NCBI GenBank assembly: GCA_020055645.1
Contig: CM034547.1
Coordinates: forward strand, 26,622,513 to 26,686,512
Length of the DNA stretch: 64,000 nucleotides
Origin: Tomocerus qinae
Lineage: Eukaryota > Arthropoda > Collembola > Entomobryomorpha > Tomoceridae
Reading direction: 5' to 3'
Below are positions 48,201 to 62,498 of the stretch, piece after piece (the first letter of the stretch is position 1; every line of letters starts with the position of its first letter). Under the pieces are notes generated by a model. The model was not told the origin of the DNA and ran no database searches. It saw only the letters and a list, made by a program, of their open reading frames with translations. Both the position numbers and the translations under genes were made by a program.

Positions 48201-50979
48201 AACTTTCTCCGACAAACGTTGACTTATTTTAACCACTCACTAAGCACCCGGGCTTACTCGACTCAAAACTCTCGCAGATTTTAGCATTTATTCAGAAAAT
48301 CCATAATATTTTTCATTGAAATAAATAATAGGTGGTGTTAATGACGTAGTGTATGTAGTGCAAAGAAGAGGATGGTGGCGGTAATAGTTGAGGAGTTGGG
48401 AAAAAGTAATTTAGTAGGTTGTGGTATCCTAATTTATGGGAATAGATGCCTAGGGAGGTTATTTACACCATCAAAGCTCATCGCCAGTCGGAAAGAATCT
48501 CGTATGCAAAGACTAGACTTGTTAAGACAACAGCATCCACTACTACAGTTAACTTAACTTTACTTAACTTAAATTGGTTGCTCCTCTTATGTGAACTGAT
48601 CTTGTATCTTTAATTCATTTGTATAACTATAAGGTATATAATATGAGGTATATAGAGTATATAAAGTATAGTGGTATATACCGTACTCCGTAATGGCCAT
48701 TAGTATGTCTTGTTGATGTTGGCTATTACTTATGTATGCACTGAGTAGAGTTAAAAAGAGAATATTTCACAGGAGTAATTCTTTATTTTATATGCAAGGC
48801 CGTAAGTGTATGTATACAATTTAGCTTTCATCTCATGCAACTCCGTCCTTGTTGACTTGATTTCGACTAATTCACAAAGAGTTGATTCTACTCCACTTGA
48901 CTTTACAAAGGTGTCTATACCTAACTAATACTATATTATACGGACGGCTATTTCCAAGTAGTACTTAGTAGACCCCAGAGTCTTCTTCCTTCATTGTGTC
49001 CTCCCTACTTATCTCTCTCTCTCTCTCTCTCAACAAACTCATACATTTTTATTCCTTAACTTTATTTCGTAACAGTCTACACAATCCCCAATATATCATA
49101 TATACCCAAACACACACTCCGCAAATCCGGTTATACTTAACAAGTACGCAGTCTGTATGCACAGACATATAATCCTCTCTTCCACTCTCTTTATCGGACT
49201 TACGAACCTCTAGCTCTATACTCCTCTTACCAAGGGGCGTACACAAACCACTTTTCCGGGTCAATTACCAATCTCCTAACCCCAAAATATCAAACGAATT
49301 TTTGTTCCTAAATGCATGAATTTTTCACTCATTTTCTTCCTTTCCCAAAATAAATTTTTAATTCTCCATTTAGGAAACAATAATTTTTTTTCTCAAAATA
49401 ACCTAAAAATTTAATTTTTTGCCTATTTATGAACTGTTTATTTATGTTTATTAACATAGTGTAAATAATTATTGCGAAATTCAAATATTACTGAAGGCGT
49501 TTACGTTTGTTATTTTTAGAACCATTTTTGATTCATTTTGGTGAAAAGGTGTTGGTTTCCGGTATTGGCCCAATTGTGTATCATTATCCCCAGGGGTTCT
49601 TTACACTGTGTTTGCAGTTGTGTATAAAGAGCCCCTATGAGAAGTGATGTGAATATACGCCAATGATTTATATATTGGTGTGTATAGATAGATTGGCTCT
49701 TCCTTTGAATGTTAGTTCAGTTCGACAGAGAAAAAGGAATTTATTCTACTCGTCTTTTTTGCTTTGTCACAGAAAAACGAGATCCGATCCAATTCAATGC
49801 AATGCAATTTGATTCTTTTCCTTTTTCACATTCAACAACCACAGCGGTCTATCTTCTTTCCCTTATCTTACTTATCCTATCGTTTTCGTATGGCACGCTC
49901 GCTCCTTTCTTCTCTAATAACTATTACCCATATACTTAATGCCATTCCTAACATATTATTATTATAAGTACCTCCACCAACTTCATCCTCCTCCAGCTAT
50001 ACACTTTTGTCTATTTATTCACAAAACACTAAGACGCTCATAAATTGAATTTTTCATGCTGTCAACTCCACAAAATCAACAATCAAATCCTCCTATTCAA
50101 CTAAAAATAAGTTATAATACCTTTACTATACTAATTATATAAAACTAGGTTATACTTACCAAGGCAAGGTCTTACTGTTGATATATCGTAAGGTATGTCC
50201 TATCCCAATTTTTTTTGTACTTTTTATCCAAAAACTGAGCACGAAATTTGAATTTTGGTGGTAGAGACGTAATTTGGTGGAATAGTGAGTGAGTTTATAG
50301 ATTATGAATAGGAACAAAGGGTTTGATTGTGATGATAAAGGCGGTGGATTTGGACGGAGAGAGTGTATTCATGTATTCATGGTTGTGTCTGGCTTCCTTT
50401 CGGCTTGCCTTTTGGTTAGTTACATGTGAATGAGTGTATTCTGCAGGGGATGATAAATAACGCGGAGCAAAGGTTTTCAAGGCTCATCAAATTCCACGCT
50501 CAGACTGAAATGAAACGATAATTTCCTCCGTCTCTGTCAACACAATGCGTCATTCACGACGACTCCTCTGGGCCTTACCACAACCTACTTATTCTAATTT
50601 TAATAAGTTTAGTAATTACTGTATCTTTACTTTAATTACAATCCGCATCCATGTCACTCACTTTGTAACAAAGGAATTCAGACGTTGACATTGATTAGCA
50701 CTATTTTCAATTATACCGACACACTTTGCACATTTTTAATTTATCCCTTGTACATTTCCCTAGTGAAAATTGGCAACGTACAGCACGCTATTGCAATTAT
50801 ATACATAGGCATTAATGCATTAACAAACTGAAGAAGGCAGACATTACATGAATTCTGAATGCACCAGATGAAAGAGAAAGTCGTAGCAGCCACTTATTAT
50901 GGATACACTTTGATACAACTCCCCACACGCAATATTAAATGCTACTATTACACAACTTGCTTCGTCAAGCAAGGAATGA
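45224..50979. other. non-coding DNA
   Basis: A (CT)n run at about 49012-49031 and TATA-rich low-complexity sequence at about 48630-48680. Open frames present (for example 46494-46796, 47088-47456) lack any family pattern. Confidence 0.5.
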
Positions 50980-50981
50980 TA

Positions 50982-51338
50982 CAGAGTGGGGCACTGCAAA
51001 GTAAACACATGCAAATTTATTTATTTTAAAGCTTAAACTAGACTTTCACCGTCGTGTACAACTTGACATTCGCCATGTCATACAAGGCTTTGGATTGGAA
51101 ATATTTAATATACAGAGTCGGGCTCTGTAAAGCTAACATGGCTTTAACATGTAAACTAGATACATAGCTTTCACCTTTTAAAGTCATATAACTTTTACTT
51201 TAAAAGTCATATGACTTTCGCCATGTAAAGTCATATAACTTTCACCATGTAAAACTTAATATTTGCCATGTTATAGTTAAGTTTGTTAGATAAATTTTGA
51301 TTCGTTAAATTGATGTTGCCTTTGTAGGCCCCACTCTG
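50982..51338. repeat. Tc1/mariner-type MITE with internal degenerate repeats
   Basis: Ends CAGAGTGGGGC / GCCCCACTCTG flanked by TA on both sides (50980-50981 and 51339-51340). Inside are repeated ACTTTCACCATGTAAAGTCA units (about 51165-51275) and an internal end-like TACAGAGTCGGGCTCTGTA at about 51112. Confidence 0.7.
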
Positions 51339-51340
51339 TA

Positions 51341-54300
51341 TGATATTATGTGGTTGATGTGGGTTATAGTGAGCCATTAGATGTTATGCGTGTGTTATTT
51401 ACATTATTCGCCGCAGTATGTAATTAATGCCTATAAATGGAAAGTTAACAGAGTTGGCTGCTAATGGTTGTGATACATGAGTGAAAGTACTTTCTCCGAA
51501 AAATATTTTAAAGTTGGGAGGGAGAGACAGCTGTTTTGTGTAGTGATATTGATGGAAATGAAAAGGTGATTGCGGGGATGTGTCTGCTGCTAGCTTGATA
51601 ATCCATGTGCAAATTTTATGAGTGTGTAAACCAAGCTGTGTGAATGAGAAAAGGTATGACAGAACTGGAGCGACATGCAATTCTGTCTCAGCGACTCCTT
51701 CATGCCTCTGATCTCACACAGCTTAAATGTGATCACATATAAAATATAAATTACGTCTGGGAATTTGCATCGGAGTCTAAACAATTAAAAATTAAAGCAT
51801 TGGTTAGTCACCGCATGTCGCTACTCCTCCTCATTCTCATTCACCCATTACCCTCCCACAAATTACACATTTTTATCTCCTTTTATTGGCAATAACTTAC
51901 AAAATTAAATGTATAAATAATCAACCATAGCACTTTCCTTTACTCCCTGGGAGAATTTGCCGTGGCTAATAGACAGCAAACATCACCTAACTAATTATAG
52001 CGACTGGAGAAAGTCCCCGTGAGTGTTATTACATGAAAATGGAAAGCACTAGTGCAGAATCGTTTTTCAAAATGCAAAGCCCCTGCATCTTAAATTTGCG
52101 AATAAAATTATTACCAAGCCAAGTTGGGGGAAAGACACATTTCCTTAATTGTAGGAGCTGACCTGGATAGACGAGAATAGAAAAGGGTCAACGATGTGTG
52201 TAAAAAGGGGTATAGTTGGATTAGATGGGTTTAATTTGAGACGAAGTGCGTATATGTGAGTAATGTAAAATGTAGTAACATGAGTAGTTTGTGACAGACG
52301 AGACAAGGAACAAAATGGAATTGAAAACAGAGTGTCATGTTGACCGGTCTAATTTGATATCAGATATTGAGTGTGTCCGACCGACGTGGAGAAAACAAAA
52401 GGAATCATGCCAAACAGATGCCAAGCGACGAATAAAACAAACTCAACTTTCGCTTCAACTTAAACTTCACCCTTTACTTTTGTTACGTAGCCCCAGGGTT
52501 CAGTTCTCCGGCACAAATTAAAATAAAATATTTCCCTAAATATTGGTAAGAATGCAAACAGAGGAAAATAATTGAGAATATTTTGTGTCCAATTCCAAGC
52601 TAAATTCAGAATTTTCAAAATTGTGTATTATTGATACTGCCATTTGTCGGGATGGCTGGAACCCTGTTTTGTGCATAGGATTGTAATGAATAGGAAGGGA
52701 TTTGATAATCCGTATTTACCGACAGTGGGTAGCCGAGAGCCAAAAGCAAAAGCGAAATCCTTTTCTAAGGGCTAAAAGTCACGATTTAGGTTTAATTATT
52801 AAAGCCATATTGTGCTGAACATGGCTTTTGAGTGCAGAGTCTCTATGAAATATGAAATTCATTCTTACATATGAATTCCGCATGTGTCTCCAATCCAATC
52901 ACAAAAGGCAAATGGTGAGCTCTGCTCGTGCATACCAAACACGACGAATATGACAACGACTCATTAAACAAAAGTCAAAATTAATTATTTTACTACCAAA
53001 ACTTGTCCTCCCTCCGCCATCTGCGTTGCGACAACCTTCAAGGAACTTGTACTCATTATTTAAAACGCTTTCTCCTTTTGCCACTGATATTTATTGTCAT
53101 TAAATCCCGTCGAATTAAGATCCGATTAAATGGACACCTGTAGACTCAATTAATGCATACCCTTGCTATAATTACACAACAACATCCTTTTAAACAGATA
53201 TTAAAACATTGTGGCAAGACCAAACTTTTGTATAAATCAACTTTTATCATCGACCTTTCAATCGACCTGCGCCTATTATTGTTGAAGGAGTAGTAGGGAA
53301 CATAATTGATTTAGGACAAGGAAAAGTTTGATGCAAATGAATTGAAAAGTTGTAGAAAGTAATTACTTCTTGGATTTAAGGGTGGAAATGGTTGTTTGAG
53401 TCGTGGAGAGACATAAACAGAGAGGAACAGCAGGAAGTCTGACGCTCATAGATTACTAAATGCCATGACCATTGGCTTGTTTTATCAGCTGTCTCCATCC
53501 ATGTGTCTGTCAAAAGTGCAATCACGATAGCCTCCACTCCAACACACACTTATACACTTAATTTCACTCGGCCACACACGGCCAGTCCTTCCATGTCATA
53601 CTCCACTTATGCTAAACACACCTTCCACTTCCGCCACTTTCTTTTCCTCAACTTTTCAAGTACATCCACAGGCGCCACGTTTGAATATCTTGTTTCGGAG
53701 TTGAAAAGAGGCAAAGTGGCAAAAATCAATTCAACGTCAATTTTAGTAAAGTATTATTTATTGGTGGGTCGACGGGGAAGATTGACTGCAGTTGACTTGG
53801 TGTTGGAATTATGGTGATGAGGAGGGACCATTATTTAGCGGATTGAGAAAGGATGTTGTTGACAATATTGAAGTTTAGAGTGGAGCGAGACTCTCAAGGT
53901 GGGTTTTGTTGGTTGTGGTTGTTGAAAGCGTGCATTGATGGTGGAAAGTAGGCGGATGTTCCGTAATTATTGAGTAGAGGAATCGATAAGTCTCTGGAGA
54001 GACTTTCCTTCTTCAGCCGTGTCAATCACGGCATGACTCAAGCATCAAGTCCGTCCACTGATTACTGCTCTCCTTTCCTATGAAGGTGTATAGGTAAGAA
54101 ACAGTCGTCGTTGATATTGAGTGAAAGGATTTTGTGTTGGGTCGGTGGAAGGAAACCACGAGACAGTGAGTCGCTTGTAAATGCCTCACATTCAGGTTAT
54201 CTATCTTCCCCTCTGCTGCTTTCTCATACGTGCTGAATACAGGCTACCACGGAATGCAACCAGATGGTCTTAAAAACCAATGCATCATCTTCCACTTCTA

Positions 54301-56968
54301 ATTACATTTCAAAATACACCAAAACGAATCCAGTTTTCATTTCGCTATGGGAAAATCCGTTTTCTAAAAATCCGTTTTAACGGGAGGAGTTTGAAATGTT
54401 ATGGCTGAGTTTTCAGAGTCAGGCAGCGTTGTTGACAAATTCGCCGAGGCTGACAGAAGTGAGTTACTAACTCAGTCACACACACAGCTTGATAAAGTTG
54501 TCAAGACTCGAGTCGTCGTTGTCGCCGTCGTGTGAGGAGCCAATAAATGGATTAGCTTACTCCTTGGCTGAATTTATAATCTTATGGGAGTAGAAGCAAG
54601 AAGCATCTGATTTCTTAATGACCTCTCTTATCACCCATCATAATGCAAAGGAATGCGGAGGAGGCAGTCATTGTTAGTCTACGAAAACGATCCTAATTAG
54701 GGATTACTCGAATTGAGTCAACCCATTTTCAGTCACCGAACTCGACATCAAAATTTAATTTGATCTTCTCCTCAACCAAATTACTTGACTCTATTCTCTC
54801 CCCCGCAAAATATTAATATCTCTTAGCAGAATTAGTCTAAATATATTTTTCATACGACTTTCACTTGACTTTCACTTATTTTGCAGAGAATTAAGATTTG
54901 TGATTGGATATTGTGGAATGAGAGTTTGTAAATTGAAAGGGTTGTGGTTTGACAAGTTGACAAAAAGAGAAAATGAGCTTATGAGAAGGAGAAGGAAAGA
55001 CAAAGGGAAATCCGACAATAAGCCTCTGCGGCAACTTGTCTTGTGGTTCTCTATTGACAGTATTTTGAGAAAGTAGATTAAAATGAAAGCTGCTTAATGT
55101 TGCCGAAGAATGTTCCATCTTTTTCGAGCGTCTCTTTCATGTTTAAAAAATAGATTAAAATGGGTGATTGTGTCAAGTGCTGAGAGAAAAGTGGAAGAAG
55201 TAGTAATTAATTTGGAGATGAAGAACGTCGCTGGGGATTAAAGTACAAATACTCATTTCTAATCAACATAATGATGAGCCTTAAAGATTACTGCAGCCTT
55301 AATTCGGGCAAGAGAGACATAATAATTCAAAAGCTTACTTTTGATTCTGCTATTCCTATTCTCTTTTTGATGCTATCAGCCACCCTTATCCAATTACTAC
55401 ATGTAATATGATACATTTATTTACCTGCACTCCACATAGTATAAAACTATAAAGTCTGGTAAAGTAAATGAGATTATTTTGTAGAGTTAAACAAAGCGGG
55501 TTTTAAATGAGAGAGCTGAATGGAAAACAAGGACAAAGGAGTTTAGTGAATGCAGACACGTATATAGATATTTTAAGTGGAAGCACCTGACTTATCATCG
55601 AATTGGATATTCGGTTATAGTCGGAGGACAATTTTATTTGTACTATAGACTTTCATGTGTAAGTCGAGTGAGAGGGGAACAAGGCTGCAAACAAATGACT
55701 AGCTTGTAATTTTAGATTAAAATCTTATCGTTCGCTAACTGCATGCCTATTTATTTAACTTTACACACACACACACATACTATGTTGCTATGGAAGGATG
55801 CTATAGGAATGTTTGTATGGAATTGTGTACTTAGTTGGTATAGAAATGCTAGGAATGTGAAAGTCACAATGGGCTTAGCATGTTTGGAGGCTCTTGGTGG
55901 ATTTCCTGTCGCTCGGCTACCTCGTTTTGTATCGCTGTCGGTATCGTTTCCAATGATTGCATTGCTTTGTACTCTGCTCCGACTATAGCAGTAGTAGTGC
56001 CATTTTAGTGCCAACACCCACCCGAGAAAGAAATCCTACATATTATGTGTAAGGAATGCGTGATTGTAAATTGTAATGCTTCGGTGGATTGAGTCAAATC
56101 TGTCGTAACTACTTGCATTTTCTTACAGCAGATTTGATGTTTGGGAAAGTGATTGGAAAGTAGAACAGGAAGGCTGTATTTGCACTGCATATTTATATAT
56201 TCCGACTACTGATATTATTCTGCAATGCACTCGCACACATGACATGGAATACGTACTCTGAGAGGCGCCATACAAAAGCTTACTCTCTATATTTAGCGAC
56301 TTTAATCTTCCGTACAATTATGTAGGATTAATAGTCCCACATACAAACAGAAAATAATCCTCTGATACTCGGTCTACTTGTATTAGTTCTGTACTCCTCC
56401 ATCACTCACTACTAAAAGGTATTTACTTTACTGCTCCGCCGTGTAGCCTAATTTCATAGGCACAATAAGTAAGCCAATGGGTTACTTTTATTTGTAGTCG
56501 GCAGTTGAACCAAACCTAATACAAATACGTTATTTTAGAGTTTAACTACTACTACTGTATGCAAGATCAAACAGTCCATGTCAAAGAATAATATTTATAT
56601 TCAAAAAGAATATAGTTATGGAGTTGTGAGATTGTGACAGGCAGAGTCGGAGGAAACCGAGAAGGGAAAGTGTACTTAAGTATATCATTAAATCTCGTGT
56701 TAAGCCGACATTACGACCAAATAAAACCATATAAACTAAAAACTTTGCCCAGGCTTGCTACAAATTATGCTTCTCTCCACTACTCTTCCGCTTCCTCAGC
56801 AGTCTACGACGACAACTTACTTTTCTGTACTAAACGATACTCGACTGTGTGTTTGTGTGTAGAGTAGTCCTCATGCAAAGTGTTTTCACCATTTCGCTAC
56901 CATCAGCACTATTTCTACATTTTATCATGTCTGTCTACGAGGACTGCTGTTTACTTGTTTCTTTCTAG
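51341..56968. other. non-coding DNA
   Basis: Unique-looking AT-rich DNA; no gene, RNA gene or clear repeat that I could support. Confidence 0.5.
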
Positions 56969-57110
56969 GACGGGCGTTTGTGAGAGTGTGGACAGACACA
57001 TTAGTGATATCGTTGTAATTGATGATGAGAGAAAGCAGAAATATCTTCTTAGGGACATTCCAAGTAGTCGTAAAGACAAGTATGAATTATGCAGGCCATT
57101 TTGCTTTTGA
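56969..57110 (+). CDS. possible terminal exon, unrecognised
   Basis: An acceptor-like TTGTTTCTTTCTAG ends at 56968. The frame behind it reads 46 residues of balanced, charged protein-like sequence (TGVCESVDRHISDIVVIDDE; RKQKYLLRDIPSSRKDKYEL) and stops at 57110. No family is recognised and no partner exon was found. AATAAA appears only near 57393. Confidence 0.3.
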
Positions 57111-60100
57111 TTTCCTCCTTCCAAATTAGATTTTCGTTTTAGGAGAGTCAACTGCATGTGCACTTATATTTTATAAATTAGTTAGGGAAGCACGAAATGC
57201 ATTTCCAGCTTACATCAAGGTACACGCCTCCTGGGAAAAGTACACAAAGTCAATTACGACCCTTCCTTCCGCTCTTGTCTCAAAAGAAAGTCATCATAAA
57301 TTCAAATTCAGAGAGGGGAGACAAAACTTTATGTTTCCAATTATTTTATGCGGTCCGACATATACTTATACTTTAACTACACCCAACAACAACAATAAAT
57401 ATTTACTTACGCACCACTGAATGTACACTATCAAAAATTCAATACCTCTTTTGTTACTCCTCCTTCATCGTTTTGTATTTACAGTGAAAGTAGACTTTAT
57501 TAATAAATAGTTGGAATTGACAAGAATGGAAGCAAACAAATTATTATCTGCAAATAACGGTTCTGCGAAATGAGTAAATATATATACGGGCGACAGTCAA
57601 GTGTGTAACTGCACTCGGATTAATTTGACAGTAGAAAGGTGTATCGCTATCAGACACGTGCAGCGCGAGGAGGGTGTTTATTTTATTGTAATAATATATA
57701 CAGTATTCTTGGAAGACAGTATAGGAGATTATAGACGACGCGTGCAAAGAAAAGAAAAGCAGCAAAGTTTACTTTTCCTCCGAGAAAAGTTTCCATGTGG
57801 GAATTTTCTCGTCAGATTGTTCACATGATAATGTTACAAAAAGTATTTCCACTATTTCATAGTTTCCATTAGAGACAGACTACTCTTTTATGCATAGAAA
57901 CGCATGTTTTATTTTCGTCCTAAACAGCCTGCCATGATATCCCAAATAAATGAAGCTAGCAACACACTTGCTTGCATTTCCCCGTCTCGTCACGCTGTCA
58001 AAACACAAGGACACATTGCAGCTGTAAAACAATGACAACTTCCCTAAAGACTTGACTTTATTCCTATTATTTATATTTTTTATGCTTCAAAAAACACTTT
58101 CCCCTTCTCAACTTTCACACTTGTTCATATTTTATTATTCGCTACCGACTCTATTCCCAAAAATATTCACAACAATCAATAACAAACTTTACGCTTTTCT
58201 TATTCTTTGTCAAGGTTCTCTCATACTGCACAATCAACTGAATCAAAACTAAATGAAAAATGATTCAAGCCTCGGATAGAGTCTCACTTCCTTTTCACTT
58301 CACATACAAACAAACATTTCATAAACAAAATATTATTGTTGCTCCACGCGAAGGAGATTTTTTTGGCGGAAAAGTGAAAGGCGTGAAGTGAAAGTGACAC
58401 TCAAAAGGTAGCTTTCCAAAAATCAAATCGAACCAATTTTTCATTTTCACCGAGCAGTAATAAACGAACGATATGGTTTTAAATATTTATGAGTACGTTT
58501 TGAAAATTTTTAAGTGCAAATTGTTTCTTGCAATATCGACTGTACGAGTATTAAAAAGAAGAAAGTAAAGTTAAAGGTGAGATGATTGTTTTGAAAAGTT
58601 ATTCATGCAATTTGCAATTTTGGGTAGTAAAACGGGGATAATAAAGAGTGGTGTGTGGTTATAAATTGTGAAAATGAAAAGGTAAATAGAGTTCCAGGCG
58701 ATAAAATTATGACAAAGCAGTTACTGAGGAGGTATTTTTATGTTTGACTCTTGATTTGGGCGCGCATTGTGATTTTCAACAAGTTTACTGTATTGGATAG
58801 TCGAGGAGTTGTTCCAGCCTTGTACCTCGGAGAGTTTTGTGTGTGGATGGAGAAAATGGTTTTGGATCTTAGGTGTGGATTGTGTAATAAAATCAAGACT
58901 TAGCATATTCAGACAGAGCAGTGTGCGTTAACCAATAAAAATTATTTATGACCAATTACTTTTCAAAGGAGAAGGTGATCTTTTACTGAAATAACTAATG
59001 GGAATTTTAGGAGCTCTTAAAGCTGCTGATGCAATAAGGTATACGTATTTATGGTATGACGGAGGCTATAATACCCGGATGGATATACAAGTCCTCTCAT
59101 CTCGGCCACTTTTAATTTGTTTGAAGGCTATAGTGGGATATAAAAGTTTGTATTGTGAAAATGTTGTATTGGGCAAGTGGATATTAAAAGTCTGTTAACG
59201 AGGCTGGAGAGAAAAATGTGTATACATGTAAACGATTTAAAGTTGACAAGATGTAAAATGACATGACGTAGTAATGTAGAAACGAGTAGACAGCTCATCG
59301 CTGATTTCGGTTGAGATATGTCAGACTGAAATACTTAGGGAGCCAACCACAAAAGCGTGAAATTTCAAGTACAGATTACGATACGACAGAGCCTCTTTTC
59401 AACCAACATTTTTCACAAGACTATCTCCACACTCCCAACTTTCATAACACATCCTCAGAGACAAATAACTTGACATTATATAGAAATATTCCAACAACTT
59501 TCTTACTATAACTTTTTATTGCACGACTAAAATTATCTGCAAAAAACCTAAATATTGCAGAATATACTTTTTAAAACTTTTACTATTCATATCCAAATAC
59601 AGTACGACCATACTTTCTCCATAATACTGTTAGACTAGAATTCTGGTGAAAGTTTTACTGTACTGAGTTGGCGTGGGGAAAGTGAAAGTTGTTAGTACCT
59701 TTTGGATCATACTGTATATTATAGTTGGAAGAGAGAATGATAGTCAAGAAAGAAATTAAAAGGTGTATAAAAATATTTGTTTGATTAGGTTGATGTGTAT
59801 TTATATGGAAATGTTGTACACGGATTGAATTACATACGACCTCGTTTGGAGTGAGTTTTCGGAGGCTGTAGAGTGGTCCATAGTTTTTGCATTGCTTTTC
59901 TCACATTGCATCACATTTCAGTGCAGTAGTTTCACTTCACCATCCAGCATTTCGCCTTTATCGACGATTGCTCCCGACGTTTTTACGACTTTCCCCCAAA
60001 ATATCCTCCATCCTCCAATGTTCTCTATAAAGTGGATACATTAAATGGACTATAGACGAGAGCCATTTCTTATTTCTATACACTTTTAACTTTTAGTGCT

Positions 60101-61476
60101 TTTAGATAGTGAAAGTGTTGCGAGACTAGACTTGTCCACAAAAAAGATAGTTGGTGATGTAAGTTTGCTTTATACCATTGTTCCTCCGTGGAAATCAATG
60201 CAGAAGCGTCTGCTTTCCCCGCTTGATTTAACTGAAGGTGTACCCCCTTAGTACACCCTAAAGGACCATTTGAACTTGAGTCTATCAACCAAAGGTCATT
60301 TTCTTTCCTGCACAACCAAAATATTATTCCATGTGTAAATTGCCTTTGAATTTGTTTTGATTCTAATGAAAGTGACTCAGCATTTAAAATAAAGAAACAG
60401 ACACAAAAGCACTTTCGTTAGTATAATCTCAATCTAAAGTGCTAATGTTTCCTATCCACAAATAATGCGAGCTGCGCGTCGAGGACTTTATGAATATAAT
60501 ATAGAATATAGTATAATATATCTACAAGAGTTGGTGAAATGGCATAGTTTGAGTTTTTTCGAATACCCAAGGAATAGTTTGGCCATTTGAAGATTCTCTT
60601 GGTGCCTACAAAATTCGACTGGCATGAGCCAAATAACGATAAATAGTAGCGTAACAATAAGCTATGTGTAAATACGAAGAGTACCTGCGATCTATAATGG
60701 AAGGATATTTATCAAGGGGCTCGTGGAACAAGAAGTCATTTTACATAAATATCACTCCAGTCGACGTCGCTATGCCTCAAACACTCCTATAAACTCTCTC
60801 CTGACAAGCACTTGAATGATAACAAAAAGATATGTCCCCTCCACACTTTTTTTAATGTTCCTCCACCATAATATAAGTATATAGGTATTATAATATTGTC
60901 ACATATACCTAACTGTACTATATATGTATTGTTATATCTTAAAAGTGTGCCAGGCAGCCTTAAACAAACAAAATTAATTATGCATAGTGTTTTGCAGACT
61001 ATTAAGAATTTGTTGAATGAAAACAAGTGCATTGACTGCATTGGCGGAGACGGAGACATGAAATATTCAGCGGGGATGTCAACGTTTGTCACACAACACT
61101 TACGACTCCATCACTTACTGCTGCATGTTTCAAATGACATAGCATTAGATATGTTTGAAGCATCAAAACAGCCTCGCTCCACGGCAAAAAGCTTTTTTTC
61201 CTTTTTTATGTTCAGATTAGATATCTACTTACATCTTCTTAAGGCTTTATGTAACTACAACGACTTTTTACACCCTCCTATATACAAGTGCATGATACAT
61301 ATGAACAAACAGTGCAAAAAATGTTGAGAAATGCCAAATGGCTTCCTTACGTAGTCTGAGATGGTGCAATCGGCCATAACACTCACAATCATTTCTTCTG
61401 CACAGTCCTTTTGAATACAAAAGTATCATTAAAAAATTTAAGAGCTAGAAACGGGCTTTTAAGCCAATGGTCAATA
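57111..61476. other. non-coding DNA with one foldback block
   Basis: Includes the second foldback block at 58269-58413. A minus-strand frame at about 60292-60130 follows an acceptor-like TGTGCAG and looks weakly protein-like, but I do not call it. Confidence 0.45.
58269..58413. repeat. foldback block shared with 39446-39560
   Basis: Same orientation as the first copy. GAGTCTCACTTCCTTTTCAC at the left pairs with GTGAAGTGAAAGTGACACTC at the right. Confidence 0.6.
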
Positions 61477-62496
61477 CTGATCCTGTCACTCCATGGGGAC
61501 TATTTTCAAATCGAGGGGGACATGAAAATCGCTTCTCATTGGTGGATGAAATTTTTTATTGACCAATCAGAACGCAGCATTTCATTTCAAAATTTTATAT
61601 GATTTTCAAAAAGCATTCCCAAGGGAAATATTTATTGCGACATTTGACTTCTGAGATTTATCTTAATACTTGCTGTAAGGAGTAACTGTTGACTCAACTA
61701 TTATTATGTTGACACGCAAAATAGACAGTAGACACACTACATAGGGTTTAGGGTAGATATTGTTACTATAAATCATCAATACTGCAAGTCACTGCATAAT
61801 GATTAGTCTCCCCAAGGAGCTTGGACGGTTAATAAGGAGAGCCAAGTAGAGAATTGCCCGTAAAGGAATTTTGAAGATCTATAAGGGACATTTTATTCCT
61901 AATTTATTATTATTATTATTCCTAAACTGATTGTTATGCTGTTGGAAACGTATTAAATTATTAGAGGATAGCAAGTGAGACATCAATGTTTATAGCAACT
62001 TGATAAAGACAGGGATAGGGGACGTTTTCCAAAAAACGTCCCTTATAAATCTTTAAATTCGCTTATGGTAAAATTCCCTGCTCGGGTCTCCTGATAAAGC
62101 GCTACTATAATATGGCAACGTCCATGCTCCTTGAGTCTCCCTAAAATAATACAGATACCAGCCAGTGGATTATCTTACAATTATGTATGCTAAAATACTC
62201 AAGTATGTCTTCTAGCTTAGTCTACTAGTCTTGTTACATCCGTAGAGTTAAGTACGCAATGTGGTAAGTATATAGCTTAGAATGGTGATACATGCTAAAG
62301 TGTATAATGTATAATGTCTCAGAAGTCAAATGTTGCAATAAACATTTCCCTTGGGAATGCTTTTTGAAAATCATATAAAATTTTGAAATGAAATGCTGCG
62401 TTCTGATTGGTCAATAAAAAATTTCATCCACCAATGAGAAGCGATTTTCATGTCCCCTTCGATTTGAAAATAGTCCCCATGGAGTGACAGGATCAG
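61477..62496. repeat. foldback with about 180-bp arms, TA-flanked, interrupted by hAT MITE
   Basis: Arms about 61477-61655 and 62313-62496 begin CTGATCCTGTCACTCCATGG and are flanked by TA (61475-61476, 62497-62498), as in Tc1/mariner derivatives. The arms carry CATTGGTGGATGAAA and GACCAATCAGAAC, resembling the 20375-21470 foldback. The 61813 hAT MITE is inserted in the centre. Confidence 0.8.
61805..62141. repeat. hAT-type MITE carrying an inner MITE, copy 2
   Basis: Element 61813-62133, ends CAAGGAGCTTGGACG / CGTCCATGCTCCTTG, with a perfect 8-bp duplication AGTCTCCC at 61805-61812 and 62134-62141. Same internal structure as 18285-18594, plus a short ATT run at about 61906. Confidence 0.9.
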
Positions 62497-62498
62497 TA

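Noticed and set aside
60896-61327. Plus-strand frame of 143 codons
   Set aside because: Lacks an ATG at the start, and composition is not protein-like.
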